This document shows positions 9,503 to 20,956 of a DNA stretch of 64,000 bases, in pieces (position 1 is the first letter of the stretch; each line of letters starts with the position of its first letter). The DNA comes from Anolis sagrei (Eukaryota; Chordata; Lepidosauria; Squamata; Anolidae), in NCBI RefSeq assembly GCF_037176765.1, contig NC_090023.1, forward strand, positions 8,604,042-8,668,041, written 5' to 3'. The notes beneath the pieces are model-generated. The model saw nothing but the letters and a program-made list of their open reading frames with translations, ran no database searches and had not been told where the DNA came from. The position numbers and the translations under genes are program-made.

Positions 9503-10163
9503 GTGGACAACAAGTTAAACATGAGCCAACAATGTGATGTGGCGGCAAAAAAAGCCAACGGGATTTTGGCCTGCATCAATAGGAGCATAGTGTCTAGATC
9601 TAAGGAAGTAATGCTACCCCTCTATTCTGCTTTGGTTAGACCACATCTGGAATATTGTGTCCAATTCTGGGCACCACAATTCAAGAGAGATATTGACAAG
9701 CTGGAATGTGTCCAGAGGAGGGCGACTAAAATGATCAAGGGTCTGGAGAACAAGCCCTATGAGGAGCGGCTTAGGGAACTGGGCATGTTTAGCCTGAAGA
9801 AGAGAAGGCTGAGAGGAGATATGATAGCCATGTATAAATATGTGAGAGGAAGCCACAGGGAGGAGAGAGCAAGCTTGTTTACTGCTTCCTTGGAGACTAG
9901 GACGCGGAACAATGGCTTCAAACTACAAGAGAGGAGATTCCATCTGAACATTAGGAAGAACTTCCTGACTGTGAGAGCCGTTCAGCAGTGGAACTCTCTG
10001 CCCCGGAGTGTGGTGGAGGCTCCTTCTTTGGAAGCTTTTAAACAGAGGCTGGATGGCCATTTGTCAGGGGTGATTTGAATGCAATATTCCTGCTTCTTGG
10101 CAGAATGGGGTTGGACTGGATGGCCCATGAGGTCTCTTCCAACTCTTTGATTCTATGATTCTA
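9503..10163 (+). mobile_element. CR1 LINE, 5'-truncated, open frame to the end
   Basis: An uninterrupted 191-aa frame (9,503-10,078) from [20 protein letters not shown] through [10 protein letters not shown], then the CR1 3' UTR and a gattctatgattctatgaat tail. It is among the best-preserved CR1 copies here, so relatively young. Confidence 0.9.
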
Positions 10164-10221
10164 TGAATGAATGCAGTTTTACACCCTTTAACTGCCATGG
10201 CTGAATGCTCTGGAATCCTGG

Positions 10222-10401
10222 GAGCTGTAATTTATTAAGGTTTAATAAGGTTAACTGTTACAATTTATTGTTACTATGTACTTTACTATGTGAATTGTAG
10301 GCATCAACGTATGCCAGCTGGAAGCTGCCCTGAGTCCCCTCAGGGGTTGAGAAGGGCGGAATAGAAATACCCGAAATAAATAAATAAATAAATAAATAAA
10401 C
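10222..10401 (+). mobile_element. L2-type LINE 3' tail
   Basis: gctgccctgagtcccctcag and gggcggaatagaaata followed by (AAAT)n form the L2-type 3' end. Only the tail is present. Confidence 0.7.
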
Positions 10402-11213
10402 TCATCACTGAGCCTGGAACCCCAGGTTTCGGTGGTGACCAGGGGAGCATTTGCACAGCTAAAGCTTGTGCGCCAGCTGCGCCCGTACCTTGGGAAGTCT
10501 GACTTGGCCACGGTAGTCCACGCTCTGGTTACATCCCGTTTAGACTACTGCAACGCTCTCTACGTGGGGTTGCCTTTGAAGACTGCTCGGAAGCTCCAAC
10601 TAGTCCAACGCTCGGCAGCCATGATTTTAACAGGAGCGGAGCGCAGGGAGCATACAACCCCCCCCCCCTCCTGTTGCGCCAACTCCACTGGCTACGGATC
10701 TGCTACCGGGCTCAATTCAAAGTGCTGGCGTTGGCCTTTAAAGCCCTAAACGGTTCCAGCCCAAGCTACCTATCCGACCGCATCTCTGCCTATGAACCCA
10801 CCAGGACTTTGAGATCTTCCGGGGAGGCCCTGCTCTCGATCCCGCCTGCTTCTCAGGCTCGGCTGGCGGGGACGATAGGGCCTTCTCGGTGGTGGCTCCT
10901 CGGCTGTGGAACGCCCATCCTACGGACATTAGACTAGCACCATCTCTAATGGTATTCCGCAAAAAAGTGAAGACCTGGCTGTTTGAGCAGGCGTTTGAAT
11001 AATTAGTGCAATGATTGGTTAATGAACACTGGAATGGAACAATGGATGACGAATCTGGAACATGTTTTTGATGACGAGACAACAGTGAATGGGTGTTGTA
11101 GTAACTGTTTATTAATTGTGTAATGTGTTAGGTTGTTAACTGTTTCTATACTGTAGCACTGAATTTTTGCTGTTCGTATTTGTTGTGAGTCGCCTTCGGG
11201 TATATAAGTAAGG

Positions 11214-11245
<32 letters not shown>

Positions 11246-11250
11246 AAAAT
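10402..11250 (+). mobile_element. L2 LINE 3' part
   Basis: The coding remnant has [40 protein letters not shown] and SDRISAYEPTRTLRSSGEAL, matching the C-terminal domain of the intact L2 at 59,950. It has frame breaks. It ends with gagtcgccttcgggtatata and (AAAT)n. Confidence 0.85.
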
Positions 11251-11330
11251 AAGGTCTTTAGGTGACAGCGCTGGTGCCTCACGAAACTACAAATCCCAGG
11301 AGTCTATAGTACCAAGCCATGGCCATTCAA

Positions 11331-11739
11331 GAGGAAACCAAACTACATATGTTCTGTGTTGTAGATTCACCCTCAGACATAATTCTTTTGAATGTGATTA
11401 GGTTAACTCTAGTGATTTGTTCTCAATTTGTTATGGAGAAATCGACACCCACCCAATCCCCATAATTAAACACAAACGGGTAGAGTTGAATTAAACGTGC
11501 TTTTATTTTATTTGTTTTTTGGAAAAAAAATTCAGTGCTGAAATACTGCTCTTTCTCCTCCACTCCGGGAAAGTCTGGCCAGCTGTATCTTCCCTTGTTT
11601 ATGAAACCCACCCATATGAAATTGAACTGACATCTTGTGTAAATGCACCCTTTGTTTATGTCTTCACCAAATTTGGACACAAGACATCTAACAAACCAAT
11701 GTATGTCCTTCACTCAAAAAAAATTTTTTGTCATTTCTG
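11331..11739. other. Unassigned sequence
   Basis: No gene or familiar repeat was recognised between the MITE/L2 cluster and the Helitron-like block. Short A-rich and T-rich runs occur. Confidence 0.5.
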
Positions 11740-12855
11740 AGTTATAGTTGCTGGGATTTATAGTTCACCTACAATCAAAGAGCATTCTGAACCCCACTAA
11801 CAATGGAATTGAACCAAACTTAGAATCATAGAATCATAGAATCAAAGAGTTGGAAGAAACCTCCTGGGCCATCCAGTCCAACCCCCTGCCAAGAAGCAGG
11901 AATATTGCATTCAAATCACCCCTGACAGATGGCCATCCAGCCTCTGCTTAAAAGCTTCCAAAGAAGGAGCCTCCATCACACTCCCTCCGGGGCAGAGAGT
12001 TCCACTGCTGAACGGCTCTCACAGTCAGGAAGTTCTTCCTCATGTTCAGATGGAATCTGCTCTCTTGTAGTTTGAAGCCATTGTTCCCTTGCGTCCTAGT
12101 CTCCAAGGAAGCAGAAAACAAGCTTGCTCCCTCCTCCCTGTGGCTTCCTCTCACATATTTATACATGGCTATCATATCTCCTCTCAGCCTTCTCTTCTTC
12201 AGGCTAAACATGCCCATAACTTGGCACACAGTTCTCCCATGACCGACATAAAATACTGGAAGGGTTTGGTGGGTCCTTTGGTTTTGGAGTTGTAGTTCAC
12301 CTACATCCAGAGAGCCCTGTGGACACAAACAATGATGGATCTGGATCAAACTCTACACGAATGCTCAACATGCCCAAATGTGAACACTGGTGGAGTTTGG
12401 GGAAAATAGAATCTTGACATTTAGGAGTTGTAGTTGCTGGGATTTATAGTTCACCTACAATCAAAGAGCATTCTGAACCCCACTAACGATGGAATTGAAC
12501 CAAATTTGGCACACGGTTCTCCCATGACCAACAGAAAATACTGGAAGGGTTTGGTGGGCAGTGTCCTTTGGTTTTGGAGTTGTAGTTCACCTACATCCAG
12601 AGATCACTGTGGACTCAAACAATGATGGATCTGGACCAAACTCTACATGAATACTCAATATGCCCAAATGTGAACACTGGTGGAGTTTGGGGAAAATAGA
12701 ATCTTGACATTTGGGAGTTGTAGTTGCTGGGATTTATAGTTCACCTACAATCACAAAGCATTACGAACCCCACCAATGATAGAATTGAGCCAAACCTCCA
12801 ACACAGTACCCCCATGTGGGCCACAGCAACACGTGGCAGGGGACGGCTAGTCTTC
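11740..12855 (+). mobile_element. Helitron-like element with internal tandem repeats
   Basis: The body is a roughly 289-bp unit (gttgctgggatttatagttc at about 11,747, 12,433 and 12,722). The 3' end has ggCCACagcaacacGTGGca, a potential hairpin, then CTAG at 12,847-12,850 followed by T. A hairpin about 11 nt before CTRR with insertion before T is the Helitron pattern. The same body also occurs in the SPIN-like hAT at 20,129-20,956. No Rep/helicase is present, so it is non-autonomous. A CR1 interrupts it. Confidence 0.5.
11822..12217 (-). mobile_element. CR1 LINE 3' end
   Basis: Reverse CR1 tail (gaatcatagaatcatagaat), then the C-terminal coding part up to SLKKRRLR. It is inserted in the Helitron-like body; both sides share AACTT. 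Confidence 0.9.
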
Positions 12856-13644
12856 ATTAATACGCTTTATCATCTTGACCACATTCTGATATCATTTGGC
12901 CACATATGTCTGTTCCTACCTGTCAAATGGTCGAGCATGTGCACCTATGTATCAATTAACTCCATGCATATATAAAGAAGAAATAGAATACTGTCCTTAG
13001 CCATTGTTTCCATAGCTATTACATTGTGGGGGGTTTACCATGATTCTTTTTCCCACCTAGAGAGGTTTTGCACTAAATCCTTCATGTAGACAACTCCTGC
13101 CTAAGGAGATACAGCCAGGCTTGGGTAACCGGTATGTCTTTTCCAGACTTGCAATAATGAAAACTGCCGTCCCGACCCAAAGCTGAGCTTCGGCTCAATC
13201 TGCCTCGGGAGGCCATAAAAGATAATTCGGAGGTGTTCGGAAGCCTCCGCTGAAAAACCCAGGGAGCCTGTAATTGGCATTCATGGTAGAGCAATTTAAC
13301 ATTTGGCAAGGTCAACTCCGCTTCCTTAATAGAGTTTGGATAAAATATATTTACTGTTGGAAGACTCTGGGAGGTTTGCTGACCCAGATCCATTTCATCA
13401 GGAAGACATTCCTACAGTGATACCCAACCCTAAACAAAAAAAAATATTAAAACACTTCCTTATTAAAATTATCCTGCAATACAGTTTCTGTTGTGTGCCT
13501 TCGTTTCCAATCTATGGTTCTATTGTGAGGTTTTCTTGGCAGGATTCATTCCTTTTGCCAACTTCACCTTCCGAGAAAGTGTGACTTTTCTAAGGTCGTC
13601 TAAAGGTCTTCCATTGTCAATCAAGGATTTGAATCCTCCAGAGC
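12856..13644. other. Unassigned sequence
   Basis: No convincing gene or known repeat. Possible open frames such as 13,082-13,393 minus lack family features. Confidence 0.5.
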
Positions 13645-13790
13645 CAAAGCTACATCTACACTGTAGGATGAAGGCAGTTTGACATCACTTTAACCACCAT
13701 GACTCAATGCTACGGATTCCTGGGAGTTGTAGTTTCACAAGGTCCTTAGCCTTCTTTGCTGAAGTGTGCTGGTGCCTCACCAAACTACCT
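13645..13790 (+). mobile_element. Palindromic hAT-like MITE, partial
   Basis: Reads gctacatctacactgtagga, actcaatgctacggattcct and gggagttgtagtttcacaag. This is a widespread squamate MITE whose second half mirrors the first. The far end is missing. Confidence 0.55.
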
Positions 13791-13792
13791 GG

Positions 13793-14045
13793 CAGCATAA
13801 TGGGTTAAACTCTTGTGCTGGCAGGACTGCTGACTAAAAGGTCGGCAGTTCGAATCCAGGTAGCAGGGTGAGTTCCTGTCTGTTAGCTCCAGCTTCTCAT
13901 GCGGGGACATGAGAGAAGCCTCCCACAGGATGGTAAAATATCCGGATTTCCCCTGGGCAACGTCCTTGCAGATGGACAATTATCTCACACCAGAAGCAAT
14001 ATGCAGTTTCTCAAATCGCTCCTGACTCAGAAAAAAACAAAAACC
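13793..14045 (+). mobile_element. tRNA-derived SINE (Sauria-like)
   Basis: The 5' end has a tRNA-like A box (taatgggttaaactcttgtg) and B box (cagttcgaatcca). The body continues acatgagagaagcctcccac to a 3' end tctcaaatcgctcctgactc and an A-rich tail. The head-body-tail order fits squamate tRNA-SINEs; the family name is tentative. It is not a functional tRNA. Confidence 0.65.
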
Positions 14046-14071
14046 CAGTGATTCCAGCCATCGACAAGAAT

Positions 14072-14731
14072 TCACAACCTCTGAGGATGCCTGCCATAGA
14101 TGCAGGCGAAACATCAGGAGAGAATGCTTCTAGAACATGGCCATATAGCCCGAAAAACCTACAACAACCCAGTGAGTTCAGCCATGTTAGCTTTCAACAA
14201 TACACAACTTCTGAGGATGCTTGCCATATATGCAGGTGAAACGTCAGGAGAGAATGCTTCTAGGACATGGCCATATAGCCCGAAAAACATACAACCCAGT
14301 AATTCCGGCCATGAAAGCCTTCAACAAGACTTCACAACCTCTGAGCATGCTTGCCATAGATGCAGGTGAAACGTCAGGAGAGAATGCTTCTAGAACATGA
14401 CCATATAGCCCGAAAAACCTACAACAACCCAGTGATTCCAGCCATGAAAGCTTTCAACAAGACTTCACAACCTCTGAGGTTGCCTGCAATAGATGCAGGC
14501 AAAACGTCAGGAGAGAATGCTTCTAGAACATGGCCATATAGCGCGACAAACCTACAACCCAGTGATTCCAGCCATGAAAGCCTTCAACAAGACCACAACC
14601 TCTGAGGTTGCCTGCAATAGATGCAGGCGAAACGTCAGGAGAGAATGCTTCTAGAACATGGCCATATAGCCCAAAAAACCTACAACTACCCAGTGATTCC
14701 AGCCATGAAAGCCTTCGACAATACTATTATT
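14072..14731 (+). mobile_element. Direct tandem array of five PLE termini
   Basis: Five head-to-tail units of about 125-133 bp, each with ctctgagg, tgcaggcgaaacgtcagg-like core, ccatatagcccgaaaaacct and a gccttcaacaa end. Only the last unit ends gccttcgacaatac as full PLE termini do. Units differ by a few substitutions. This is a different arrangement from the palindromes elsewhere. Confidence 0.85.
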
Positions 14732-15374
14732 ACAATTTGCCATTTTTTGCCCTAAACAAAGGAATGTGGGTTTTTAAACATTATTCTGGCTTCATTCTGA
14801 AAAAATTAATGAGACCTAATGGGCTAAATTTAACCCAATTCTATCAGGCAAAGCAGCAGCACTGCCTGACTGACGAAATCGCTTGTCTCCAGGACTTTTA
14901 CCAAGGTGAGTTCATATCTGGGCAAAAGCCCAAAATGTCACTGACAACTGGAGATACATCAGGGAAGGAGGGAAATGATTTAAACAAACCTTTGCGCAGC
15001 CATCGGAGAACGAGTACAAGATCTGAAAATATATATACCCAAAGGGAACCTTTACCATTCCAGCCATAAGCCTACTTCTGTCCAGCAAAGAAACCCATAA
15101 AATGCAAGAGTTGTTGGATTATCACAGTTAATTATTTTATATGAGAGTTGCGCGGGAGCAGAAGGAGTGAGATCAAACCGTTCTCTTTTTCTCTTGGCTG
15201 GGATCCTCCACCTTGGAGAGCAAGGCATAAAACTGAGATCTCTCTCTCTCTCTCTCTTTCTGGAGATGCTTGGCTGAGGGCAACCCAGCAGGAGAACTCA
15301 CAAATCTATGGGATGCTTTAAGGCAAGCCAGGAGGTATCTGAATGCAGGAGTAGCACACAATGCAGAAGCAAAG
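14732..15374. other. Unassigned sequence with a short (TC)n
   Basis: Open frame 14,608-15,069 runs out of the PLE array and has no recognisable family. A (TC)n tract lies at 15,238-15,261. Confidence 0.5.
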
Positions 15375-16931
15375 TGTTGTGACTCAGCTGGAATCTCAGA
15401 CTGATAGTGTCAATGATTCTGATGGGGATGATGGGTTTCAGATGCACAGTCAGGTGCAAAGTTATGGTGTCTGTGCTGGTACAGCTGTACCAGGAGCTCC
15501 AACTTCTTTTCCTTTCTATTGAGTGTTTGTATGTATTCCAAAGTTCCATGCATTTTGCAATAAGGTGGCTTCCTTTGGTTTGCAATCATATGGCCAATGA
15601 CCCATCAATTATTATTATGTTCTTTAGTTCAGCCCCTTTTTCTGGGTTAAGGAGGGAAAAAAGGGACCTCTAGTTCAGTTCACACAGAGAAGCCTTTCGT
15701 ACAGGATGTGAATCAGTTCCACCTGTAGAAAGCTTCGTCTTTTACAACTTTGCTGGGGGGATCCAGTCCCACAGCTCTACAGAGAACTACAGCACAGCCT
15801 TTGTTGGGGAATTTAGTACCACAACTATACAGCAAGCTCTTTGCTGGAGAAATACAGCTCCGCGGTTTTTCAGCTAGCCTTCGCTAGGAAACAAAGGAGT
15901 TCTTTCCTCTTGGAAATCTACACAGAGACTTTGGCCTGGTAAGGACCTCTCATGGCAGCCATAATGCAAATTGGAACCAGGTGTAGGGGCCCCATGCCAG
16001 CAAAGCCTAAATACAGATTGCCCAAGGAGATCAAGATCAAGGATTTCCCTTATAGAAGGAAGAAACAGTTTATGAAGAAAGTTGCCTGTCCCTTGTGGAC
16101 AAGACTTAAGCAAGCCACCAGTTGATTCAAAGCCTTGAAGTATTTGTTTGATTTAGTAAAGATTTAAGCAACAATAAAAACTTTGTTGAACTTTTTAAGT
16201 CTTTGAAAGAACTTTGTGTGGGGAAATCCGAAAGGCCTCTCAGCCGAGGCACCCCTGGCGTCCCGTTGGGCATTCAGAAAACACGTCCTGTCTACAGACT
16301 CTTTCACAAGCCCAGCGCGTGACAGCACAGTGACCCTCTGTTAGAAGAAGAAGACCAGGAACAGGGGGCAGAAGTTCAGTTGTTTCCCACAGCAAGGGAT
16401 GATGCTGGGGAAAGTGCAACTACTGAGAGGCAGGTGGATTCAGGAAGGGAAGATAGTTCTCAGCCTGATAATGTGGGGAAAAGCACTAACGAGGAAATTG
16501 ACCTTGATGGAGCTGGAGGCTTAGATAGAGCTGATCGGTTGGAATTTAAGGTCCAAAGGAATGTCAGGATTGCCAACAGGCGAGAGAGGGAAGCTCGGGA
16601 CCATTGAAACTCCTTCATGTTGTCCAAAGGGTATTAAATAGGCTGTTTGAATATGCCTCAGTGTCAGAGCAACTTCCCGCTTCATCCAAGAGACTTTGGA
16701 TTTATCTTGCAGCTTTCATGTTCATGTTTCAGGACGTTGTCATGTTCTCATGGGACTTTGCCTTGCCTGTGTCTTCATGGATCTTGTTTGCCTATGCTAC
16801 CTTGGGTTGATCTTTTGAAATATACTTTTGCCTACTGAATTTTTTATCCTTTATTTTAATAAACCATAAAGACTACTGCTGGTGTATTCTTTGGTGTCTT
16901 AAGCAAGGTGATTTTACCCTGAGGTGCGACA
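15375..16931 (+). mobile_element. LTR-type fossil, apparently a solo LTR with a second LTR-like insert
   Basis: The outer unit starts TGTTGTGACTC and ends GGTGCGACA, between near-matching CAAAG and CAAAA flanks. It has TATTAAATA and AATAAA signals in plus orientation. A second unit ending GCGTGACA at 16,322, with its own AATAAA, sits inside it; GCACAGT occurs on both sides of that insert (about 15,444 and 16,324). No intact retroelement gene is present, so this is a broken remnant. The family (Gypsy-like?) is not resolved. Confidence 0.45.
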
Positions 16932-16936
16932 CAAAA

Positions 16937-17285
16937 AATGCAACTTGAGAATCCTGGAGCTGGAAGAGACCCCAAAGTCCATCCAGTCCAAACCCCTTCT
17001 ACCTTGCGGGAAGATGCACTCTTTATAGCCTCTTCCAGAGAAGGAGACTCCACCAGACTACCAAGCTTCATATTCCACTGCTGAAAAAGCTCTTCCTAAG
17101 GCTTTGGTGGCACCTTGTTTCTTGCACTTTGAATTCTTTTGCGTCTCTAGAGCAGGAAAAAACAAGTTTGCCTTCCTCCTCAATGTGACACCCTTCTGAA
17201 TATTGAAACATAGCTATCGTCTCCCCTCTTAGCTTTCTCTTCTCCAAGGTAAGCATCCCCAACTCCCTAAGTTGCTCCTCTGGAT
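16937..17285 (-). mobile_element. CR1-type LINE 3' end, older subfamily
   Basis: Reverse CR1 3' UTR (gaatcctggagctggaagag, ccatccagtccaaa) and C-terminal coding remnant (EKRKLRGETIAMFQYSEGCH). More diverged than other CR1 copies. Confidence 0.75.
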
Positions 17286-17289
17286 GTGT

Positions 17290-17548
17290 AGCATGCCTAA
17301 CAATGGCTTCAAACTACAAGAAAGGAGATTTCGCCTGAAGACTAGGAAGAACTTCCTGATTGTGAGAGCTGTTCAGCAGTGGAACTCTCCATCCCGGAGT
17401 GTGGTGGAGGCTCCTTCTTTGGAGGCTTTTAAACAGAGGCTGGTTGGCCATCTGTCGGGGGTGCTCTGAATGTGATTTTCCTGCTTCTTGGCATGGGGTT
17501 AGACTGGATGACCCATCAGGTCTCTTCCAACTTTATGATTCTATGATA
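17290..17548 (+). mobile_element. CR1 LINE 3' end
   Basis: Encodes [20 protein letters not shown] through RLVGHLSGVL, then the CR1 3' UTR and tail. It abuts the inverted older CR1. Confidence 0.85.
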
Positions 17549-17682
17549 TTAGAGGCAAAGATGAAGTCCTTTGGCCACATAATGAGAAGACAGGAAAACT
17601 TGAAGAAGACAATGATGCTGGGGAAAATGGAAGGAAAAAAGAAGAGGGGCTGACCAAGGGCAAGGTGGGTGGATGGTATCCA
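17549..17682 (+). mobile_element. RTE-BovB fragment
   Basis: Encodes [20 protein letters not shown] and GKMEGKKKRG followed by a stop where intact copies have Arg (CGA to TGA, a typical CpG decay). It is squeezed between two CR1 copies. Confidence 0.8.
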
Positions 17683-18745
17683 TGGTTGGAAGAGACCTGG
17701 TGGGCCATCCAGTCCAACCCTTCTGCCAAGAAGCAGAAAAATTGCATTCAAAGCACCCCTGACAGATGGCCATCTAGCCTTTACATAAAAGCCTCCAAAG
17801 GAGGAGCCTCCACCACACTCTGGGGCAGAGAGTTCCACTGCTGAACAGCTCTCACAATCAGGAAGTTCTTCCTAATGTTCAGATGGAATCTCCTTTCTTG
17901 TAGTTTGAAGCCATTGTTCCATTGCGTCCTAGTCTCCTGGGAAGCAGAAAACAAACTTGCTCCCTCCTCTCTGACTTCCTCTCACATATTTATACATGGC
18001 TATCATGTCTCCTCTTAGCCTTCTCTTCTGCAGGCTAAATATGCCCAGCTCTTTCAGCCGCTCTTCATAGGGCTTGTTCTCCAGACCCTTGATCATTTTA
18101 GTCACCCTCCTCTGGAAACTTTCACTTCAATTGCAGTGCCCGGAATTGGACACAGTGTGGTTCCAGGTGTGATGTGACCAAGGCAGAATAGAGCATGGGT
18201 AGCATGGCTTCTCTAGATGTAAACACTAGGCTCCTCTTGATGCAGGCCAAAATCCCATTGGCTTTTTTTGCCGCCGCATTACATTGTTGGCTCATGTTTA
18301 ACTTGTTCGAGAGGACTCCAATATCTTTTTCACATGAGCCAGGCCTCGTCCCCCATTCTGTATCTTTGCATTTCATTTTTTCTGCCTAAGTGGAGTATCT
18401 TGCATTTGTCACTGTTGAACTTCATTGTGTTAGTTTTGGCCCATCTTTCTAATCTGTTCAAATGTTTTGAATCCTGCTCCTGTCCTCTGGAGTATTGGCT
18501 CTCCCTTCCAATTTGGTCCCATCTGCAAACTTGATGATCCTGCCTCCTAACCCTTCATCTAAGTCACTAATGAAGATGTTGAACAGGACCAGGCCCAAGA
18601 CGGAAGCCTGCTGATGGCACTCCACTCGTCACTTCTTTCCAGGATGAAGAGGGCGCATTGGGGAGAATCACCCTCTGGATTCATCTATTTAACCAATTCC
18701 AGATCCACCTCATTGTAGTTTAACCTAGCCCACATTTTACTAGTT
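17683..18745 (-). mobile_element. CR1 LINE, long 3' part
   Basis: Reverse CR1 covering the RT C-terminal half to the 3' UTR. It includes [20 protein letters not shown] (minus frame 18,122-18,376) and ends near 18,745 in the RT region. The frame is broken. Confidence 0.88.
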
Positions 18746-18779
18746 GGTTTTAATGTTTGCCATCTATATGTGCATTGTG

Positions 18780-19318
18780 ATCTGCCCATAAAACCTTCTA
18801 GCAGCATGCGCAAGGTTTACTTGTCCGAACGCATCTGCCTCTACGTCCCACCTCGTAACTTAAGATCATCCAGGGGGGCCCTGCTCTCGCTCCCACCAAT
18901 ATCACAAATGCAGCTGGTGGGGATGAGAGACAGGACCTTCTCGGTGGTGGCCCCCCACCTGTGGAACGCACTTCCGAGCGAGATACTATCAATCCTATCC
19001 CTCCTGGCTTTGAGGAAGAAAGTAGTCATGGCTATGGGACCAGGCTTTCGGTCAGCAGACATAAATTAGCACTTTGGTGGAAATGGATTGGAAAGGTGAT
19101 TTACATGAGGATATGATTCTATTTGATAACAAATGTTTTTATATTTTTTAATTAATGGCTTACGTATTTTATATATTTTAATGGTTTGATGGTTTGTTTA
19201 ATGGTTATTGTATTAATTGTTCATGTGACGGCATTGAATTGCTGCCTATGTAAGCCGTCCTGAGTCCCTCTTTTGGGGTAGAGAAGAGACGGGATATAAA
19301 TACCATAAATAAATAATT
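18780..19318 (+). mobile_element. L2 LINE 3' end
   Basis: The remnant VYLSERICLYVPPRNLRSSR and RDRTFSVVAPHLWNALPSEI matches the L2 C-terminus. The 3' UTR ends taagccgtcctgagtccctc and (AAAT)n. Confidence 0.8.
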
Positions 19319-19319
19319 A

Positions 19320-20120
19320 AATGAGGAAGACTGGGTCAGAGTAAGCTCCCGACCATTAAGTCTAGCTTGCTGTTGACCCATGCAGCCTGAAAGTCAGTTG
19401 CATATGTCAAATAGGAAATTTAGGTACCGTTTTATGCGGGGAGGCTAATTTAACTAATTTATGACACCATAAAACCTTCCAGCAGCGTGCATAAGAATGA
19501 GGAAGTACTCCATCAAGGGCTTGGTGTCACAAGTGGACGGAGAAGCGACAGCTCCCCCTGTGGCCGGAATCGAGCATACCCTCATGAAGCCTGAAAGCTG
19601 GAATGTTATATCGCCTCTGGGTCTATATATGTTGTATGTCTAATGGCATTGAATGTTTGCCATCTATATGTGCGTTGTGATCTGTCCATAAAACTTTCTA
19701 GCAGGGTGTGCAAGAATGAGGAAGCCTGGGTCAGAGTAAGCTCCCGACCATTGAGTTTAGCTTGCTGTCGATCTACGCTGCCTGAAAATCAGTTTCATCT
19801 GTCAAATAGGAAATTTAGGTACCGTTTTATGCGGGGAGGCTAATTTAACTAATTTATGACACCACAAAACCTTCCAGTAGCATGCATAGGAATGAGGAAG
19901 TACTCCATCAAGGGCTCGGTGTCACAAGTGGACAGTGAAGCAACAGCTCCCCCTGTGGCCAGAATAGAGCATAACCTCATGAAGCCTGAAAGCTGGAATG
20001 TTAAATTGCCTCTGTGTTTATATATGTTGTATGTCTAATGGCATTGAATGTTTGCCATGTATATGTGCATTGTAATCCGCCCTGAGTCCCCTGTGGGGTA
20101 AGAAGGGTAGAATATAAATA
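19320..20120 (+). mobile_element. Two tandem copies of an L2-tailed SINE-like repeat
   Basis: Two similar units (about 19,320-19,690 and 19,715-20,120) share gtcagagtaagctcccgacc, ttatgcggggaggctaattt and atgaggaagtactccatcaa. The second ends with the L2-type tail atccgccctgagtcccctgt. The family name was not recalled; a SINE using an L2 3' end is my inference. Confidence 0.5.
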
Positions 20121-20128
20121 CTGTAAAT

Positions 20129-20956
20129 CAGCGTTTCTCAACCTGGGGGTCGCGAGGAGGGTGTCAGAGGGGTTGCCAAAGACCATCAGAAAACATAGTA
20201 TTGTCGGTCATGGGGGTTCTGTGTAGAAAGTTTGGCCCAATCTATCGTTGGTAGAGTTCAGAATGCTCTTAGATTGTGGGTAAACTATAAATCCCAGCAA
20301 CTACAACTCTCAAATGTCAAGGTCTGTTTACCCGACTCCACCAGTGTTCACAATGCTCTTTGAATGTAGGTGAACTACAAATTCAAAACCAAGGTCAATG
20401 CCTACCAAACCCTTCCACTATTTTCTGTTGGGTCATGGGACTTCTGTGTGCCAAGTTTGGTTCAATGCCATTGTTGGTGGAGTTCAGAATGCTCTTTTAT
20501 TGTAAGTGAACTATAAATCCCAGCAACGACAATGACCAAATTACAAACTCAATCCCCAACCCCACCAGTATTCAGATGTGGGCATATTGGGCATTTGCGC
20601 CAAATTTGGTCCAGTGAATGAAAATACATCCTGCATATCAGAGGGCCGTCAGCACCCCCAGCTCCTTCAAGGTCAGCCCAGTCACTTCAAGGATGCCATC
20701 CATCCATCTTGCCCTTGGTCGGCCCCTCTTCCTTTTGCCTTCCACTTTCCCCAGCATCATTGTCTTTTCTAGGCTTTGCTGTCTCCTCATGATGTGGCCA
20801 AAGGACTTCCACTTTGTCTCCAGTCTCCTTCCCTCCAGTGATATTTCCATTACGATTCATAAAATTACAGTTGTGAAGTAGCAACTAAAATAATTTTATG
20901 GTTGGGGGTCACCACAACATAAGGGGCCGTGGCATTAGAAAGGTTGAGAACCACTG
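20129..20956. mobile_element. SPIN-like hAT transposon (non-autonomous) with perfect 8-bp TSD
   Basis: TIRs read CAGCGTTTCTCAACCT at the start and AGGTTGAGAACCACTG at the end, the SPIN/hAT signature. The 8-bp target duplication CTGTAAAT lies at 20,121-20,128 and 20,957-20,964. The body carries the repeat shared with the Helitron-like block and a BovB piece. No transposase frame. Known: SPIN hATs are horizontally transferred among tetrapods, including Anolis. Confidence 0.85.
20640..20850 (-). mobile_element. RTE-BovB piece inside the hAT element
   Basis: The minus strand encodes [20 protein letters not shown] and [20 protein letters not shown], then [19 protein letters not shown]. It interrupts the hAT sequence between gcatatcag and gatatttccattacgattc. 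It lacks the normal BovB 3' terminus. Confidence 0.85.

Larger units (their letters stand above)
9128..11330 (+). mobile_element. Palindromic MITE broken into three pieces by insertions
   Basis: Pieces lie at 9,128-9,150 (gtgcatctacactgtagaat), 10,164-10,221 (actgccatggctgaatgctc) and 11,265-11,330 (ctggtgcctcacgaaactac). Together they follow the order of the MITE also seen at 13,645-13,790. Two CR1 copies and two L2 copies separate them. Confidence 0.5.

Noticed and set aside
13793-13870. Possible tRNA gene
   Set aside because: A and B boxes are present, but the cloverleaf is degenerate and continues into a SINE body.
14072-14731. Regularly spaced direct repeats resembling a CRISPR array
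   Set aside because: The window is vertebrate; the units are PLE termini with no unique spacers.
14608-15069. 153-aa plus frame
   Set aside because: Begins inside a PLE terminus and continues into unrecognised sequence; no family similarity or start context.
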